Below, piece by piece: positions 6,041 to 16,153 of a stretch of DNA of 50,802 nt (within the stretch, counting starts at the first letter, position 1; every line of letters begins with the position of its first letter). The stretch spans positions 1-50,802 of the forward strand of contig JABIWU010000021.1 of assembly GCA_018701395.1 (NCBI GenBank), given 5' to 3'. The notes beneath the pieces were generated by a model. It saw nothing but the letters and a program-made list of their open reading frames with translations, searched no databases and was not told where the DNA came from. The stretch is from Phycisphaerae bacterium. GTDB taxonomy: Bacteria > Planctomycetota > Phycisphaerae > Phycisphaerales > SM1A02. Both the position numbers and the translations under genes were made by a program.

Positions 6041-8866
6041 TTATTGACCAAAAAGCGAAGAGAAATCAAAGCTATCACCACCACCACTGTCGCCACTTAT
6101 GGTGAATTGGGCGTTGAGCGCTTTTTCGATTTTCATTGAAGCATCAGACAAATGCGCACGTGTGTACGTATCTTTAGCTTTCGCCTTATCAATTAGTTTG
6201 AGAATATCTTTCAACTGCATACGAACTAAACTCTGAATAGTCCTGCCAGCAGGCGTACCGCTGTCTTCTTCCAAACTAAGTTCAATCAAACGAGCAAGGT
6301 GTTCACTTTGCAAATTACGTCGCAAACTTGAAATTGCTGGCCTTCGATTCGTTGAATTTTCTGGCAAGTCACCTAGTTCACTCCAAACTTCATCGGTGAC
6401 CGATTGAATAACTTCAGCAAGGGTAAGAACATCAACGTTTGGATCATTTCGGAATTCGCCATCGTAAAGGTTACCCAATTTAACTGGATTCAATACCATT
6501 GAAAGTGCAGATGCTTGCATCCCGCCAATTTTTTGATGAATTGGATACGACGAGTTAGTTCGAATACTATCGCCACCGCCGTTGTCCCAGTATTTTTCAA
6601 CTGTCATTTTATGCAGTAATTCACTATCTAAACCCCACGCTTCATCGCGCATTGAGTTTTCAAGAACCATCGCGAGTGCTCTACGCTGAGTTTCTGGATC
6701 GATTTCTTCAATTGGATTTCGGTCGCCTGGATCACCCTTTCGAGCGCGATTGTTAAGTGTTCCCCCAATCCAATCGGCTGCAGTACCAACGGATGAAAAT
6801 TGTCTGTTGATTAACATTTCGTAACCGTTACGAGCTCTGCCCCAACTCTGGCCATCTTTCACCATTCGCTCAAGAATTGTCGCTCGAAGAAGTTTCACTA
6901 AACGTATTTGCGAATCCGCATAATCAAGTGGGTTCTTGCCCCAGTCGAATCGCCTGGATGATGGGTCACTATCAAACGTATCTTCGTCTGTCGAGTACGC
7001 AAGTTGCGGTTCGTTCACGCGTGAGAGTATGTTTGGTAACGATTCATCGTCCGTGGTGTATCCATATTCAATCGCCCAGTAATCGTAGGGACCGATTGTC
7101 ATCATCGTGAAGTCGCCTTGGTCTGGACCATCCTCAACGTTAATGTTCAATGGTGCATACTCCATCACAGAACCACAAATTGCTTCAGGTTCAAAGTTTT
7201 GGTTATTCATTTCGTCCATGTCGTACACAGTGGATGCTTTAAAGTTATGTCGCAAACCCAGTGTATGACCAGTTTCGTGCATGATGACATCACGCAACAT
7301 TGGACCAATAAACCAATCAGGCACACCGTCTAACATATCGCCTTCGTACGCATCGCTGTCTTCGTCACCATCTTCATCACCCGTAAGCATGGTCAAAATA
7401 TCGGGGTGCAATCGTGCCATAGAGAGTTCCGCTGCTTGGAACGCTGGATACATGCATGCGCCATTTGTTTGGCTCACACGGTTTCCGAGCCCATCGTATT
7501 CTTCGTCGCCAATAAGATCGGTATTCTTCGCTAGCGATGGATGTGTAGGGAGTGAATAGATTTGCTGTGCAATTGCTTTTTGCTCAAGTGGAGTTGCCAA
7601 CCGAATTCTTGGGTCCCAATTAGGATGGGTCTTTAACCATTCTCTTGCAGCTGGATCAAAACTTTCCATTGCAATCTCAGGTAACAGTCTATGCCAAGCT
7701 TTCGTCCAACCGGATACAAACGCTTCATCCATCACGATATCCGCATCAAGAATACGTCCTGTTTCCGGATCAACACGGCTTGGTCCAATTGCAAAACCCA
7801 TATCTGCAGTTGTCCAAAGAATAAAGTTGTACCGAGCGTCTTCAGGATCTTTGTCCATATGTGCGCCAGTAGAAGCGTCTTGTTGATACACCTCAATGGC
7901 ATTTACAATTCCAACTTGCTCAAACGCTTTGTTCCATTCAAGCACACCGTCTCGAACCCAACGACGGTATCGCACAGGGATAGTGTGCTCTAAATAGAAC
8001 ACGATAGGTTGTTTTGGCGGGCTCATTCTTAAGCTTGGATCTGCTTTTTCAAGATGCCAACGCGTTACATAGCGCACCCATGGGTCGTCGTTTGCTGCAT
8101 CACCAATATCTTTAAATGTTGTATTGAAATATCCTATACGGTGGTCAGCAATTCTTGGCTCGTACCCTGTGTCCTGCTCAACTGTTCGGATCGAATATGA
8201 AAGTGTTCCGAATTGTCTTGCAGAAAGTGGAAGTTCAAAAGACAATTCAACATTTGATGGAAAACTTTTTGCATTTTTCAAAACTGCAAGGTCCGTGCGT
8301 GCACCACGAGCTTGTGAGCCAAAAAAGTTTGTTGCACCATGCAAAAATAAATTTGTGCCGTCAATGACAGGTCCGCCGTTTGGTCCTTCAGTTACAATCG
8401 GGACATCTAAAATAACACGATTTGTAAACACTCGGTCATACCCGCTTTGCGATTGGGAATCACCAGTTGATTTAATTTCAAGGTTTGGTTGCACAAGTAC
8501 TAACTGATCTTTAATGCGAGTCCAGAAACCATACATGTCTCCAATCTGAACACCTGCTTCACCGATACCGCTCGAAATGGTATATGCAATGAGAATTGGC
8601 TGACCTTCATAGTTCGGTGCAATTTCAATGAGAAGAAGGTCATCGCTATCACGATACAACGTATACATCCCGCTATTACCATCGATAGATGAAATAACCG
8701 TGTCATAGCCATCTGCGACTTGATCAAAGGGTGGTAGCCCCTCATCAGCACTGGAATTACCCATCATGCCGAAATTTGGCCGTGCAGCACTGTCTGCAGG
8801 AGTTGCATTAGTCGCGTTTTCTGGGGAGAGAGATAAAGTTAAAGCAATTGCGAAAGTAGTTAACAT
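6041..8866 (-). CDS. Secreted zinc-dependent metalloprotease (DUF5117/HExxH type)
   Basis: A 941-aa protein with an N-terminal hydrophobic segment (MLTTFAIALTLSLS) that acts as a signal peptide. The zinc site is HETGHTLGLRH at residues 530-540, the extended HExxHxxGxxH motif with two histidines, Glu531 and a third histidine at 540. The upstream part ('LFLHGATNFFGSQARGARTDLAVLK', then 'LSYSIRTVEQDTGYEPRIADHRIGYF', quoted here as landmarks only) matches the layout of the large bacterial family with DUF5117-like and DUF4953-like regions. The substrate is unknown; an extracytoplasmic protease is likely. A strong promoter and an AAGGA ribosome-binding site precede the ATG. Confidence 0.88.
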   Translation of the reverse strand: MLTTFAIALTLSLSPENATNATPADSAARPNFGMMGNSSADEGLPPFDQVADGYDTVISSIDGNSGMYTLYRDSDDLLLIEIAPNYEGQPILIAYTISSGIGEAGVQIGDMYGFWTRIKDQLVLVQPNLEIKSTGDSQSQSGYDRVFTNRVILDVPIVTEGPNGGPVIDGTNLFLHGATNFFGSQARGARTDLAVLKNAKSFPSNVELSFELPLSARQFGTLSYSIRTVEQDTGYEPRIADHRIGYFNTTFKDIGDAANDDPWVRYVTRWHLEKADPSLRMSPPKQPIVFYLEHTIPVRYRRWVRDGVLEWNKAFEQVGIVNAIEVYQQDASTGAHMDKDPEDARYNFILWTTADMGFAIGPSRVDPETGRILDADIVMDEAFVSGWTKAWHRLLPEIAMESFDPAAREWLKTHPNWDPRIRLATPLEQKAIAQQIYSLPTHPSLAKNTDLIGDEEYDGLGNRVSQTNGACMYPAFQAAELSMARLHPDILTMLTGDEDGDEDSDAYEGDMLDGVPDWFIGPMLRDVIMHETGHTLGLRHNFKASTVYDMDEMNNQNFEPEAICGSVMEYAPLNINVEDGPDQGDFTMMTIGPYDYWAIEYGYTTDDESLPNILSRVNEPQLAYSTDEDTFDSDPSSRRFDWGKNPLDYADSQIRLVKLLRATILERMVKDGQSWGRARNGYEMLINRQFSSVGTAADWIGGTLNNRARKGDPGDRNPIEEIDPETQRRALAMVLENSMRDEAWGLDSELLHKMTVEKYWDNGGGDSIRTNSSYPIHQKIGGMQASALSMVLNPVKLGNLYDGEFRNDPNVDVLTLAEVIQSVTDEVWSELGDLPENSTNRRPAISSLRRNLQSEHLARLIELSLEEDSGTPAGRTIQSLVRMQLKDILKLIDKAKAKDTYTRAHLSDASMKIEKALNAQFTISGDSGGGDSFDFSSLFGQ

Positions 8867-8879
8867 AGTTTTTCCTTAC

Positions 8880-8898
8880 GAGAGTTTCTGCTCTCTAG
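8880..8898 (-). other. 5' UTR hairpin before the metalloprotease
   Basis: On the minus strand GAGAG-CAGAAA-CTCTC forms a short stem between the promoter and the AAGGA ribosome-binding site. It may stabilise or modulate the leader. Confidence 0.3.
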
Positions 8899-8919
8899 TT
8901 CTTTCTTCGGGAAGACGAT

Positions 8920-8948
8920 TCTAAAGGCAACAACCGAAGAAATGTCAA
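8920..8948 (-). promoter_or_regulatory. Promoter of the metalloprotease gene
   Basis: TTGACA (8948-8943), a 17-nt spacer and TTTAGA (8925-8920, overlapping TAGAAT) lie on the minus strand. This gives a leader of about 45 nt with an AAGGA ribosome-binding site before the ATG at 8866. The -35 box is a perfect consensus. Confidence 0.55.
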
Positions 8949-8952
8949 ATGA

Positions 8953-10143
8953 TTATCGGGCGTTTTTGCAAAACAGGGCTAAAGCAACAATAGCAAGGGC
9001 TAAAAATGCTAAAACTACATAAATTATTGGCCCAAAACCACTTGCAACTGCAACATCGGTTCCTGAACCAGCAATTTGTAAGGAAGACAATCCAACAAGC
9101 GGCCCTGCCATATACCCCATACCAATAAATGCTTCATGTTTACCTGCGGCGTCAACTTTTGCACGGCCAACAGACATGGCGTAATAAAGTGCTACATAAT
9201 ACGTTGCGCCCATTCCAGCGCCAAAAAGCGCTAAACCCGTAATGAGTAACGGTAGAGAAAATGCACTTAAAATGAATAAGAACCCCGTAGCCATTGCAAA
9301 CATAGCAACCCATAACACTGACCATTTGCCGTGCCACCTTCCCGATTTCCACATAATTGCCGTCACAAGTACTCTAGCAACCATCCAAATTGAAACCACA
9401 GGAGTTTGCCAGAAAATATCAATCGCAATCCCCGCGAGAACAAACGGCAGCAACGGCGCAAGCACGCCATTGATAGCATAACTCAATGGCAATAACACAC
9501 GGGCACCACGGAGCAAATCTTTATAAGACTCCGGAACATGTTCGCTTAAACTTGCTACATCGTGCGCGGGCGGGTTCTTCGAATACCAAGGCAAAATGCC
9601 GATTGCAATTAAATTCAAACAGCCAATGCTAACGATTACCATCGATGCATGTTTGTCCATTAACGGAGCCATTGCAATCATAGAACTTGCAACTGAAACC
9701 ATCCAAACAATATTCCACCAGCCAATCGCCCTTCGCATTTCAGGTCCGTGTCGCCCTGCAACTAAATAACTTTCAACGATTGGCCAAAGCCATGCACTGC
9801 AAAAACCTGCAACTGCGCCAGAAGTCCAAATTACAAACGAGCCAGTAAACATCAGTGGCAAAGAACAAACTAATGCAATCGTAAAAAGAAGCAACGCGAT
9901 AATTGTTCGCATTGAAAAATATGGCCGGAACATACGAGTGCAAACACCTGAAGTCAAAGCACCCGTAACATAAACAATGCCAATCAGCACGTAGAGCGCT
10001 AAGTTCTCTGTTTCCCCGAATCCATAGTCACGTTTTGCAATAAACGGCAAACCATTCCAAATTACACTTGTGCCAGAAGATGCTAATCCTGTAAGGGCAA
10101 GAGAGGCCGTTAGTGATGTCTGTTTAATGTGCGGCTGGTTCAC
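8953..10143 (-). CDS. MFS-type transporter
   Basis: An integral membrane protein of about 396 aa with roughly twelve hydrophobic segments and the general layout of a major facilitator. Examples are LYVLIGIVYVTGALTSGV, then IIALLLFTIALVCSLPLMF, and an AGRHGPEMRR cytoplasmic loop. An ATG at 10218 also keeps the frame open but would overlap guaB by 95 nt and add a hydrophilic tail made of guaB sequence. I prefer the GTG at 10143, which overlaps guaB by 20 nt. It is probably cotranscribed with guaB. A purine-related substrate is possible from context only; the substrate cannot be read from the sequence. Confidence 0.78.
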   Translation of the reverse strand: MNQPHIKQTSLTASLALTGLASSGTSVIWNGLPFIAKRDYGFGETENLALYVLIGIVYVTGALTSGVCTRMFRPYFSMRTIIALLLFTIALVCSLPLMFTGSFVIWTSGAVAGFCSAWLWPIVESYLVAGRHGPEMRRAIGWWNIVWMVSVASSMIAMAPLMDKHASMVIVSIGCLNLIAIGILPWYSKNPPAHDVASLSEHVPESYKDLLRGARVLLPLSYAINGVLAPLLPFVLAGIAIDIFWQTPVVSIWMVARVLVTAIMWKSGRWHGKWSVLWVAMFAMATGFLFILSAFSLPLLITGLALFGAGMGATYYVALYYAMSVGRAKVDAAGKHEAFIGMGYMAGPLVGLSSLQIAGSGTDVAVASGFGPIIYVVLAFLALAIVALALFCKNAR

Positions 10144-11608
10144 TTGCGACTTGGTAATTTGGCGCTTCTTTAATGATTTGAATATCGTGAGGGTGGCTCT
10201 CGATAAGTGATGCGCCACTTACTCGAACAAACGTTGCTTGTTGACGAAGATCACTCACTGTTGCAGTTCCACAGTACCCCATCGCTGCGCGAAAACCGCC
10301 AACCATTTGGTATGTAAAATCGCCTAGACTTCCGCGATAAGGAACCCGGCCTTCAACGCCTTCGGGCACGTATTTATTTGTACTTGTTACATTGGCCTGC
10401 CCGTAACGGTCAGCTGAACCAGAGCCCATAGCGCCTTCGCTACCCATACCACGGTATGTTTTAAAACGCCTGCCTCTGTGCAAAATCAACTCGCCAGGGC
10501 TTTCATCAAGGCCTGCAAAGAGTGAACCAAGCATCACTGAACTGGCACCCGCTGCAATCGCTTTACCAATGTCCCCACTCTGTCTAATTCCACCATCTGC
10601 GATAACTGGAATGTTATGTTTATCAGCCGCAATACACGCGTTAACAATTGCAGTCAGTTGCGGAACACCAACACCACTTACGATTCTGGTTGTGCAAATT
10701 GAACCAGGTCCAATTCCAACTTTAACAGCATCTGCACCCGCATCTATAAGTGCTTGCGCGCCTTCAGTTGTTGCAATGTTTCCTGCAATGACATCAATGT
10801 CCCACCGACTTTTAATTTCTTTTACAGTGTCTAAAACATTTTGCGAATGACCGTGTGCTGTATCAACGACAATGACATCCACTTCTGCTTGTATCAATGC
10901 TTCAACACGGTCAAATTGTTTCACGCCAACAGCGGCACCAACACGCAAACGTCCGCGTTTATCCCTACATGCTTTTGGATGACGTCGAATATTATCAATA
11001 TCTCGCATTGTGATTAAACCACAAAGTTTATTTGCATCGTCAACAAGGATTAATTTTTCAACTCGAGCGCGAACCATCATGGCTTCAGCTTCCTCAAGCG
11101 TTGTGTTACCACCGCCTTTTACAAGGTCTTTCCCTGTCATCAACTCGCCAACAAGTTGATCGGCTGAACCAACAAACTTCATATCTCGCCGAGTCAAAAT
11201 TCCAACTACTTCGCCATTGCCCATGCCATCGATGGTTACTGGAAAACCAGAGACATTTTGTTCTTCCATCCAGGTCATTGCCTTACGAATGGAATCTTCT
11301 GGGCTCAATGTTACGGGGTCTGTAATGACGCCATTTTCAGAACGCTTTACTTTTGCAACCTCGCGAGCTTGGATTTCTGGTGGCATATTCTTATGAACAA
11401 AACCAATTCCACCCTCTTGAGCGAGAGCAATTGCCAAAGCGGACTCTGTCACAGTGTCCATTGGTGCCGAAATTAGTGGAATATTGAGGGTAATTCGATT
11501 TGTTAGCCGCGTAGACGTGTCGGCCACATCTGGGGTAATTTGGCTAAATTTAGGTACTAGTAGAACATCATCAAAAGTAATGCCCTCTGTAATATGCAAC
11601 ATTTCCAT
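10124..11608 (-). CDS. guaB: IMP dehydrogenase
   Basis: The 494-aa enzyme oxidises IMP to XMP with NAD+, the committed step of GMP synthesis. The N-terminus [13 protein letters not shown], two central CBS domains (about 95-210), the loop [13 protein letters not shown] with the catalytic cysteine near 305, and the flap region with [16 protein letters not shown] are all present. The length is standard. The start is notable: TTGATT-N17-TAAAAT ends exactly 6 nt before the ATG, so the mRNA may be leaderless. An alternative start two codons on would leave a leader of only a few nucleotides. Confidence 0.97.
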   Translation of the reverse strand: MEMLHITEGITFDDVLLVPKFSQITPDVADTSTRLTNRITLNIPLISAPMDTVTESALAIALAQEGGIGFVHKNMPPEIQAREVAKVKRSENGVITDPVTLSPEDSIRKAMTWMEEQNVSGFPVTIDGMGNGEVVGILTRRDMKFVGSADQLVGELMTGKDLVKGGGNTTLEEAEAMMVRARVEKLILVDDANKLCGLITMRDIDNIRRHPKACRDKRGRLRVGAAVGVKQFDRVEALIQAEVDVIVVDTAHGHSQNVLDTVKEIKSRWDIDVIAGNIATTEGAQALIDAGADAVKVGIGPGSICTTRIVSGVGVPQLTAIVNACIAADKHNIPVIADGGIRQSGDIGKAIAAGASSVMLGSLFAGLDESPGELILHRGRRFKTYRGMGSEGAMGSGSADRYGQANVTSTNKYVPEGVEGRVPYRGSLGDFTYQMVGGFRAAMGYCGTATVSDLRQQATFVRVSGASLIESHPHDIQIIKEAPNYQVASEPAAH

Positions 11609-11614
11609 TGGACA

Positions 11615-11643
11615 ATTTTACCAGTTTTACATAAAGTAATCAA
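11615..11643 (-). promoter_or_regulatory. guaB promoter, probably giving a leaderless mRNA
   Basis: TTGATT (11643-11638), a 17-nt spacer and TAAAAT (11620-11615) lie on the minus strand. The six bases 11614-11609 separate the -10 box from the ATG. A normal start point 6-8 nt after the -10 box falls on or next to the start codon. Confidence 0.65.
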
Positions 11644-11732
11644 GCCGTTTTTGCCTAGTAAGACCCCTCAATATGCTACTCTGCGCAATCAAATTGCGTT
11701 CTGCGCTCCTTATTTACAAGAAGAAATTAAAA

Positions 11733-12872
11733 GTGACCAAACCAGAAGATAACGACACCGCAAATGCAGTCCACAACGACCAAGGAACAACCCCTGGAAA
11801 TGGCGTAACTGCGTTTCGAAAAATGCTCAAAGCAACAATTAACTTTGAAGCATCTGACTTGCACATTAAAGCGGGCACGAAACCTCGAATTAGAGTCCGA
11901 GGCGTGCTACGAAGTCTTGATGCGGAAACCAACAGTGAAGAACTGTGCTATCAAATTGCACAAGATATTCTTGATGATGAACAGTACCGTCACTTTAAAA
12001 AACATGGCCAAATCGACTTGGCGTATGACTTTGACGAAGACAACCGATTCCGCGTCAATATGTTTATGGCGCGAGGGAAGCCATCTCTTGCTTGCCGATT
12101 GATTACTTCTGGCATTATGACATTTGAGCAACTGCACCTTTCACCAATTCTCGGCGAAGTTGCAATGAGTGCGAATGGTTTGATTTTGTTTGCAGGCGTT
12201 ACTGGTTCTGGAAAATCCACTTCAATTGCAGCGATGCTTAATTATGTAAACGAAAGAAAACGATGCCACATCGTTACTATTGAAGACCCAATCGAATACA
12301 TTTTTAAAGATGATAAAGCAACCATCAACCAGCGTGAAGTTGGCATTGATTGTTTGAGTTTTAATGAAGCACTTCGTGCACTTGTTCGGGAAGACCCTGA
12401 CGTTGTACTCATTGGTGAAATGCGAGACAACGAAACCTTTGAAGCAGCTATTCGAGCTGCGGAAACTGGTCACCTTGTGTTCGGAACTATTCACGCATCT
12501 TCAGCTTGGCAAACTTTTGGCCGAATTTATGACTTGTTCCCTGAAAACGAACGACCTCAAATTCAAAAACTTCTCGCATACAACCTTCGTGGAATTGTGT
12601 ACCAAAAGTTGCTGCCAACACTCCATGAACACACGCCACGTATTCCCGCTCTAGAAATTTTGCTTGGTACACCAATTGTTACAAAGTATATATTGGAAGG
12701 TCGTGAAGGCGAACTCCTTGATGTCATTATTAAAAGTCATGAGGAAGGCATGTGTGATCTGAACACCGCACTCCTGCGCCTTGTAGAAGAAGAATGGGTT
12801 TCCTTAAAAACTGCACTCGATGCAACCCCAAAACCAGAAGATCTAAAAATGAAAATAAAGGGTATCGCGTAA
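11733..12872 (+). CDS. PilT-like secretion/pilus ATPase
   Basis: A hexameric AAA-type ATPase of the PilT/GspE superfamily, 379 aa from the GTG at 11733 (preceded by a purine-rich AAGAAG). An ATG at 11673 would add 20 residues but overlaps a -10-like TATGCT, so I prefer the GTG. Intact motifs are Walker A GVTGSGKST (K161), an Asp box, Walker B region DPDVVLIGEMRD, and the His box TIHASS. 'YDLFPENERPQIQKLLAYNL' matches PilT. PilT normally powers pilus retraction. Here it is paired with a degenerate PilB-like protein and a CvpA-like protein, with no pilin, secretin or platform gene in the window. Confidence 0.9.
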   Translation: MTKPEDNDTANAVHNDQGTTPGNGVTAFRKMLKATINFEASDLHIKAGTKPRIRVRGVLRSLDAETNSEELCYQIAQDILDDEQYRHFKKHGQIDLAYDFDEDNRFRVNMFMARGKPSLACRLITSGIMTFEQLHLSPILGEVAMSANGLILFAGVTGSGKSTSIAAMLNYVNERKRCHIVTIEDPIEYIFKDDKATINQREVGIDCLSFNEALRALVREDPDVVLIGEMRDNETFEAAIRAAETGHLVFGTIHASSAWQTFGRIYDLFPENERPQIQKLLAYNLRGIVYQKLLPTLHEHTPRIPALEILLGTPIVTKYILEGREGELLDVIIKSHEEGMCDLNTALLRLVEEEWVSLKTALDATPKPEDLKMKIKGIA

Positions 12873-14527
12873 TGTTCACTGGCATGCTTTCTGAAGCCAC
12901 ACCTGTTTTTTTACTTAGCCCTTGGAAACCATTTTTTATTTTTGCGCTGTTCCTTGGCTGGGGATGGCTTGTAAGCACACATCTAGAAAAAGATGCCCAA
13001 TTACGACACTTGAATCCTTCACAATGGAATGGCTACTATGCAGGCGCTGCTATCGTTGGTCTGGGGATCATGCTTTTCGGTGTAAATTTCTACATCGCTC
13101 TACCAATTGGTGCTCTTGTATTGTTTTCTCCTATTCTTGCTTATTGGAAAATACGGAATGCTGCCGTCCCAGAAGAAATGCAATTTCATCTCGGATTAGA
13201 TTCAATCAAAGAATCGCTAGAAGGTCGTAAAAGAGCAAAAGCAAGCAGGCAGGTCTCCATCCATTTTGATCGCAAAGGCGAGAAAATCGAAGTGCCCAAA
13301 AAAGATAATCCGCAAATTGAAATCTACTTGCTCGCTGACGAAATCATCGCAACTGCGATGGACAGCCGAGCTTCGCGAATAGAATTGCAACTTTCATCCA
13401 ATGGATGCCAAGGGGCTTATTTTGTTGACGGCATTGCAAACAAATTTGAAACGCTTTCGCCTGACAACGGCGCGAAAGTTCTGGCTTTTTTCAAAGAAGC
13501 AGCAGGCACCGATGCGAACGATGTTCGAAGAAGACAAACTGGCGAATTCAGTGTTTCTGGCGAAGCAGGTAGTGCGCATCTTGACCTCACTGCTTCTGGA
13601 TCGTCACGTTCACACACCATTCGGCTTGACTTTGACAGAAAAGAAAGTGTACTTCGTGATTGGGATTCGATTGGCCTCTTACCAAAACAGCGTGAACTTC
13701 TAAATCAATTAACTCGTGACTCTAACCGACACGGCATTGTCTTAATAGGTGGCGAAAAACAATCTGGTGTCACAACTACCGGTTATGCAATTCTCAGCCA
13801 ACACGACTCATATCTAAGTAACATCGTTACATTAGAAAAAGAAGTCGTCGCTGTCCTCGAAGGCATCACACATAATGCAGATGGCGATATCGATGGAGAT
13901 TACGCAACACAACTTCAAACAGTAATTCGCCGAGACCCAGAAGTCATTCTGGCAACAAATGTAACCGACGCTGAAGTTGCAAAAGTTGCAGTAAAAGTTG
14001 GAAATGATGGCCCATTGATTTATGTTTCAATGCCAGCAACTTCACTTCAAGAACTCGTTTCAAAGTGGGCTGGCATGGTTGCTGACCCTAAGAAAAGCTT
14101 TGAAAATCTTCAAGCAATTGTGTATCAAAAATTAGCAAGACGACTTTGCGAAAATTGCAGAGTCGCATACAAGCCGTCGCCAGACCTTGCCAAACAAGGG
14201 CTTCCGATTGACACCGTCGATCAGTTGTACCGAAAAGGTGGGCAAGTTGAATTCAAGAATAAAATTATCACTTGCCCAATTTGTAATGGCTCCGGATACA
14301 TGGGACAAGTAGGCATCTTTGCAACAATGTTCCTTGACAAAGAAACTCGAAAACATCTTTTTGCTGGCGATCTCAAAGCAGCAATGGCACATGCCAGAAG
14401 AAACAAGAGCATGATCAGACTTCAAGAATCTGCATGGCAAAAAGTAGCCGATGGCGAAACGAGTCTAGAAGAATTTGGCAGAGTTAGTAATATAAAAAGC
14501 ACCGAAAAGAAAACTGCAAGCAAGTAA
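12872..14527 (+). CDS. Membrane-anchored GspE/PilB-like protein with degenerate ATP site
   Basis: 551 aa from the ATG at 12872, whose A is the last base of the PilT-like stop (TAATG). The N-terminus has about three hydrophobic segments (19-36, 57-72 and 73-90), unusual for this normally soluble family. The C-terminal half follows the GspE/PilB plan with a tetracysteine zinc motif (C426, C429, C468 and C471 in CENC and CPICNGSGYMGQ). The Walker A is GEKQSGVTT, with V300 in place of lysine. The Walker B region is DPEVILATNVTD, with N363 in place of the catalytic Glu and T365 in place of Arg. It is probably a non-hydrolysing partner or adaptor. I recall similar GQGVTTTLY-type proteins in other planctomycetes. 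Confidence 0.85.
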   Translation: MFTGMLSEATPVFLLSPWKPFFIFALFLGWGWLVSTHLEKDAQLRHLNPSQWNGYYAGAAIVGLGIMLFGVNFYIALPIGALVLFSPILAYWKIRNAAVPEEMQFHLGLDSIKESLEGRKRAKASRQVSIHFDRKGEKIEVPKKDNPQIEIYLLADEIIATAMDSRASRIELQLSSNGCQGAYFVDGIANKFETLSPDNGAKVLAFFKEAAGTDANDVRRRQTGEFSVSGEAGSAHLDLTASGSSRSHTIRLDFDRKESVLRDWDSIGLLPKQRELLNQLTRDSNRHGIVLIGGEKQSGVTTTGYAILSQHDSYLSNIVTLEKEVVAVLEGITHNADGDIDGDYATQLQTVIRRDPEVILATNVTDAEVAKVAVKVGNDGPLIYVSMPATSLQELVSKWAGMVADPKKSFENLQAIVYQKLARRLCENCRVAYKPSPDLAKQGLPIDTVDQLYRKGGQVEFKNKIITCPICNGSGYMGQVGIFATMFLDKETRKHLFAGDLKAAMAHARRNKSMIRLQESAWQKVADGETSLEEFGRVSNIKSTEKKTASK

Positions 14528-14533
14528 TACATC

Positions 14534-16153
14534 ATGATTATACTATTCAACCTATTTATTATTGGCCTTGTTTTTCTTATCGCGTATTGGTGGGCAAACG
14601 AAGGACTGTTTAGTTCCATCCTACATCTTGTTTGCGTAATTACTGCGGGGGTAATTGCATTTTCTCTTTGGGAACAAATTACTATGCGAGTTCTCAACGG
14701 CGGCGCATTTGATAATTATGCTTGGGGAATCATTCTCGTAGGAGTGTTCTGCGTATCCCTCTTTCTATTGCGTTTCACTTCTGACAAACTAATTCCTGCC
14801 AACATTAAATTTCCTTCTTGGGCAAATTATGGAATCGGCGGAGTAGCAGGTGCATGCTCGGGTGTATTAACTGTCGGCATTTGCCTAATCGGGTCTGGGT
14901 TCATTCAGTCAACAAACGAACTAATGGGATACCAAGGTACTGCGAGAAGCAAAAACACCGGTTTAATTGAAAAAGTTGGCGATCCAATTTGGCTTGATGT
15001 TTCAAATTTAACTTCTGCTTTTTTCAGCATGCTTAGTGTTGGAACTATGCACCCAGATATTCAGGGCGGTGCACTTGCTCATTACAGCCCAAAAATAGAT
15101 GAACTCTCAACGTTAATGCGAGATACATTTGATAATGGCAAAGGACAATTATCACTCGCTCCAAATGCCGCGACAATTACAAAAGTTGCTAGCAATAACG
15201 AAGGGCTAATTGTTGTTCAAGTTTCGTTTAATACAAAAGCAAAAGACCACGGTGGCCAACTGATCATTGCTTCATCCCAAGTTAGACTTATTGGCGACCC
15301 AAATGGTTCTGGTTCTGTTGACGTATATCACCCAACCGCCTGGAAACAAGAATCGAAAGATGGCGTAGAAACGCTCTACAGATTTGACGACATTAACAAT
15401 TATGCAACAAGTGTTCCCGGAAGACAGGATACTGGAATTAAATTTGCATTCGACACAAAAAATCGGAGCTTTAAACCAAAGTTCATCCAACTTCGTGGCA
15501 CTCGCTTTGAACTTCCCTCTGGTGAACACAAACCAATTTCTGCGCTATCGGCCCGACTTTATCAAGGCAGAAAACTAACTGCTGAAGAGATTGAAGCAGA
15601 ACGAGATTCACTTGGAAAAGACATTTCTCACTTGTTCAGAATCTCATCAAAAATCAAGGGTCTTCGAATTTCAATCAATGGTATACCCTCAACGATTGCG
15701 TTTAATGAAGACAACTACCTTCTCGAAGGCAAGTTGACTTCTAAGTGGTCTCAATCTGGCACTTCTTCAAAAATGGCTGTAAAAGGTATATACGCTGATG
15801 ATGGCACTGCAATTTTGCAGTTAAAAGTTAGCCCCGGCACGAATGCTTCATTTGGTTTCTTAACGCAAACAGAACCTGAGTCTTCAGCTGTTCATATTAT
15901 CGATAGCGAAGGACGTAAATACTCGCCAATTGGCTACATAATTGGTGATGATAAATTAATGCAACTCACGTTATCGCCCGCTAACCCACCCAATACGCTT
16001 GGCGATTTACCGATGCACTTGTTATCTAAGAGTAGGTCGAAGGATATGACACTTATTTTCCAAGTAACCGAAGACAAGACTATTACTGAATTCCAAGTGG
16101 GCAATATCACGATCGGCACATGCGAAGTAAAAGCCACGCGTGGAAGTCGTTAA
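14534..16153 (+). CDS. CvpA-like membrane protein with large extracytoplasmic domain
   Basis: 539 aa. Residues 1 to about 120 hold four hydrophobic segments in the pattern of colicin V production protein CvpA. Examples are IILFNLFIIGLVFLIAYWW, then SILHLVCVITAGVIAFSLW and WGIILVGVFCVSLFLL, followed by a glycine-rich segment GIGGVAGACSGVLTVGICL. The remaining 400 residues are soluble and beta-rich, with no motif I recognise. It starts 6 nt after the degenerate PilB-like gene, so the three genes form one unit. It may link the ATPase pair to the envelope; this is inference. Confidence 0.7.
   Translation: MIILFNLFIIGLVFLIAYWWANEGLFSSILHLVCVITAGVIAFSLWEQITMRVLNGGAFDNYAWGIILVGVFCVSLFLLRFTSDKLIPANIKFPSWANYGIGGVAGACSGVLTVGICLIGSGFIQSTNELMGYQGTARSKNTGLIEKVGDPIWLDVSNLTSAFFSMLSVGTMHPDIQGGALAHYSPKIDELSTLMRDTFDNGKGQLSLAPNAATITKVASNNEGLIVVQVSFNTKAKDHGGQLIIASSQVRLIGDPNGSGSVDVYHPTAWKQESKDGVETLYRFDDINNYATSVPGRQDTGIKFAFDTKNRSFKPKFIQLRGTRFELPSGEHKPISALSARLYQGRKLTAEEIEAERDSLGKDISHLFRISSKIKGLRISINGIPSTIAFNEDNYLLEGKLTSKWSQSGTSSKMAVKGIYADDGTAILQLKVSPGTNASFGFLTQTEPESSAVHIIDSEGRKYSPIGYIIGDDKLMQLTLSPANPPNTLGDLPMHLLSKSRSKDMTLIFQVTEDKTITEFQVGNITIGTCEVKATRGSR

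Noticed and set aside
10144-10218. Upstream ATG start for the MFS transporter
   Set aside because: It would overlap guaB coding sequence by 95 nt, and the added residues are hydrophilic out-of-frame guaB sequence.
11733-16153. A complete type IV pilus or type II secretion locus
   Set aside because: No pilin, prepilin peptidase, PilC/GspF, secretin or PilM-N-O genes are present; only two ATPase-like genes and a CvpA-like gene.
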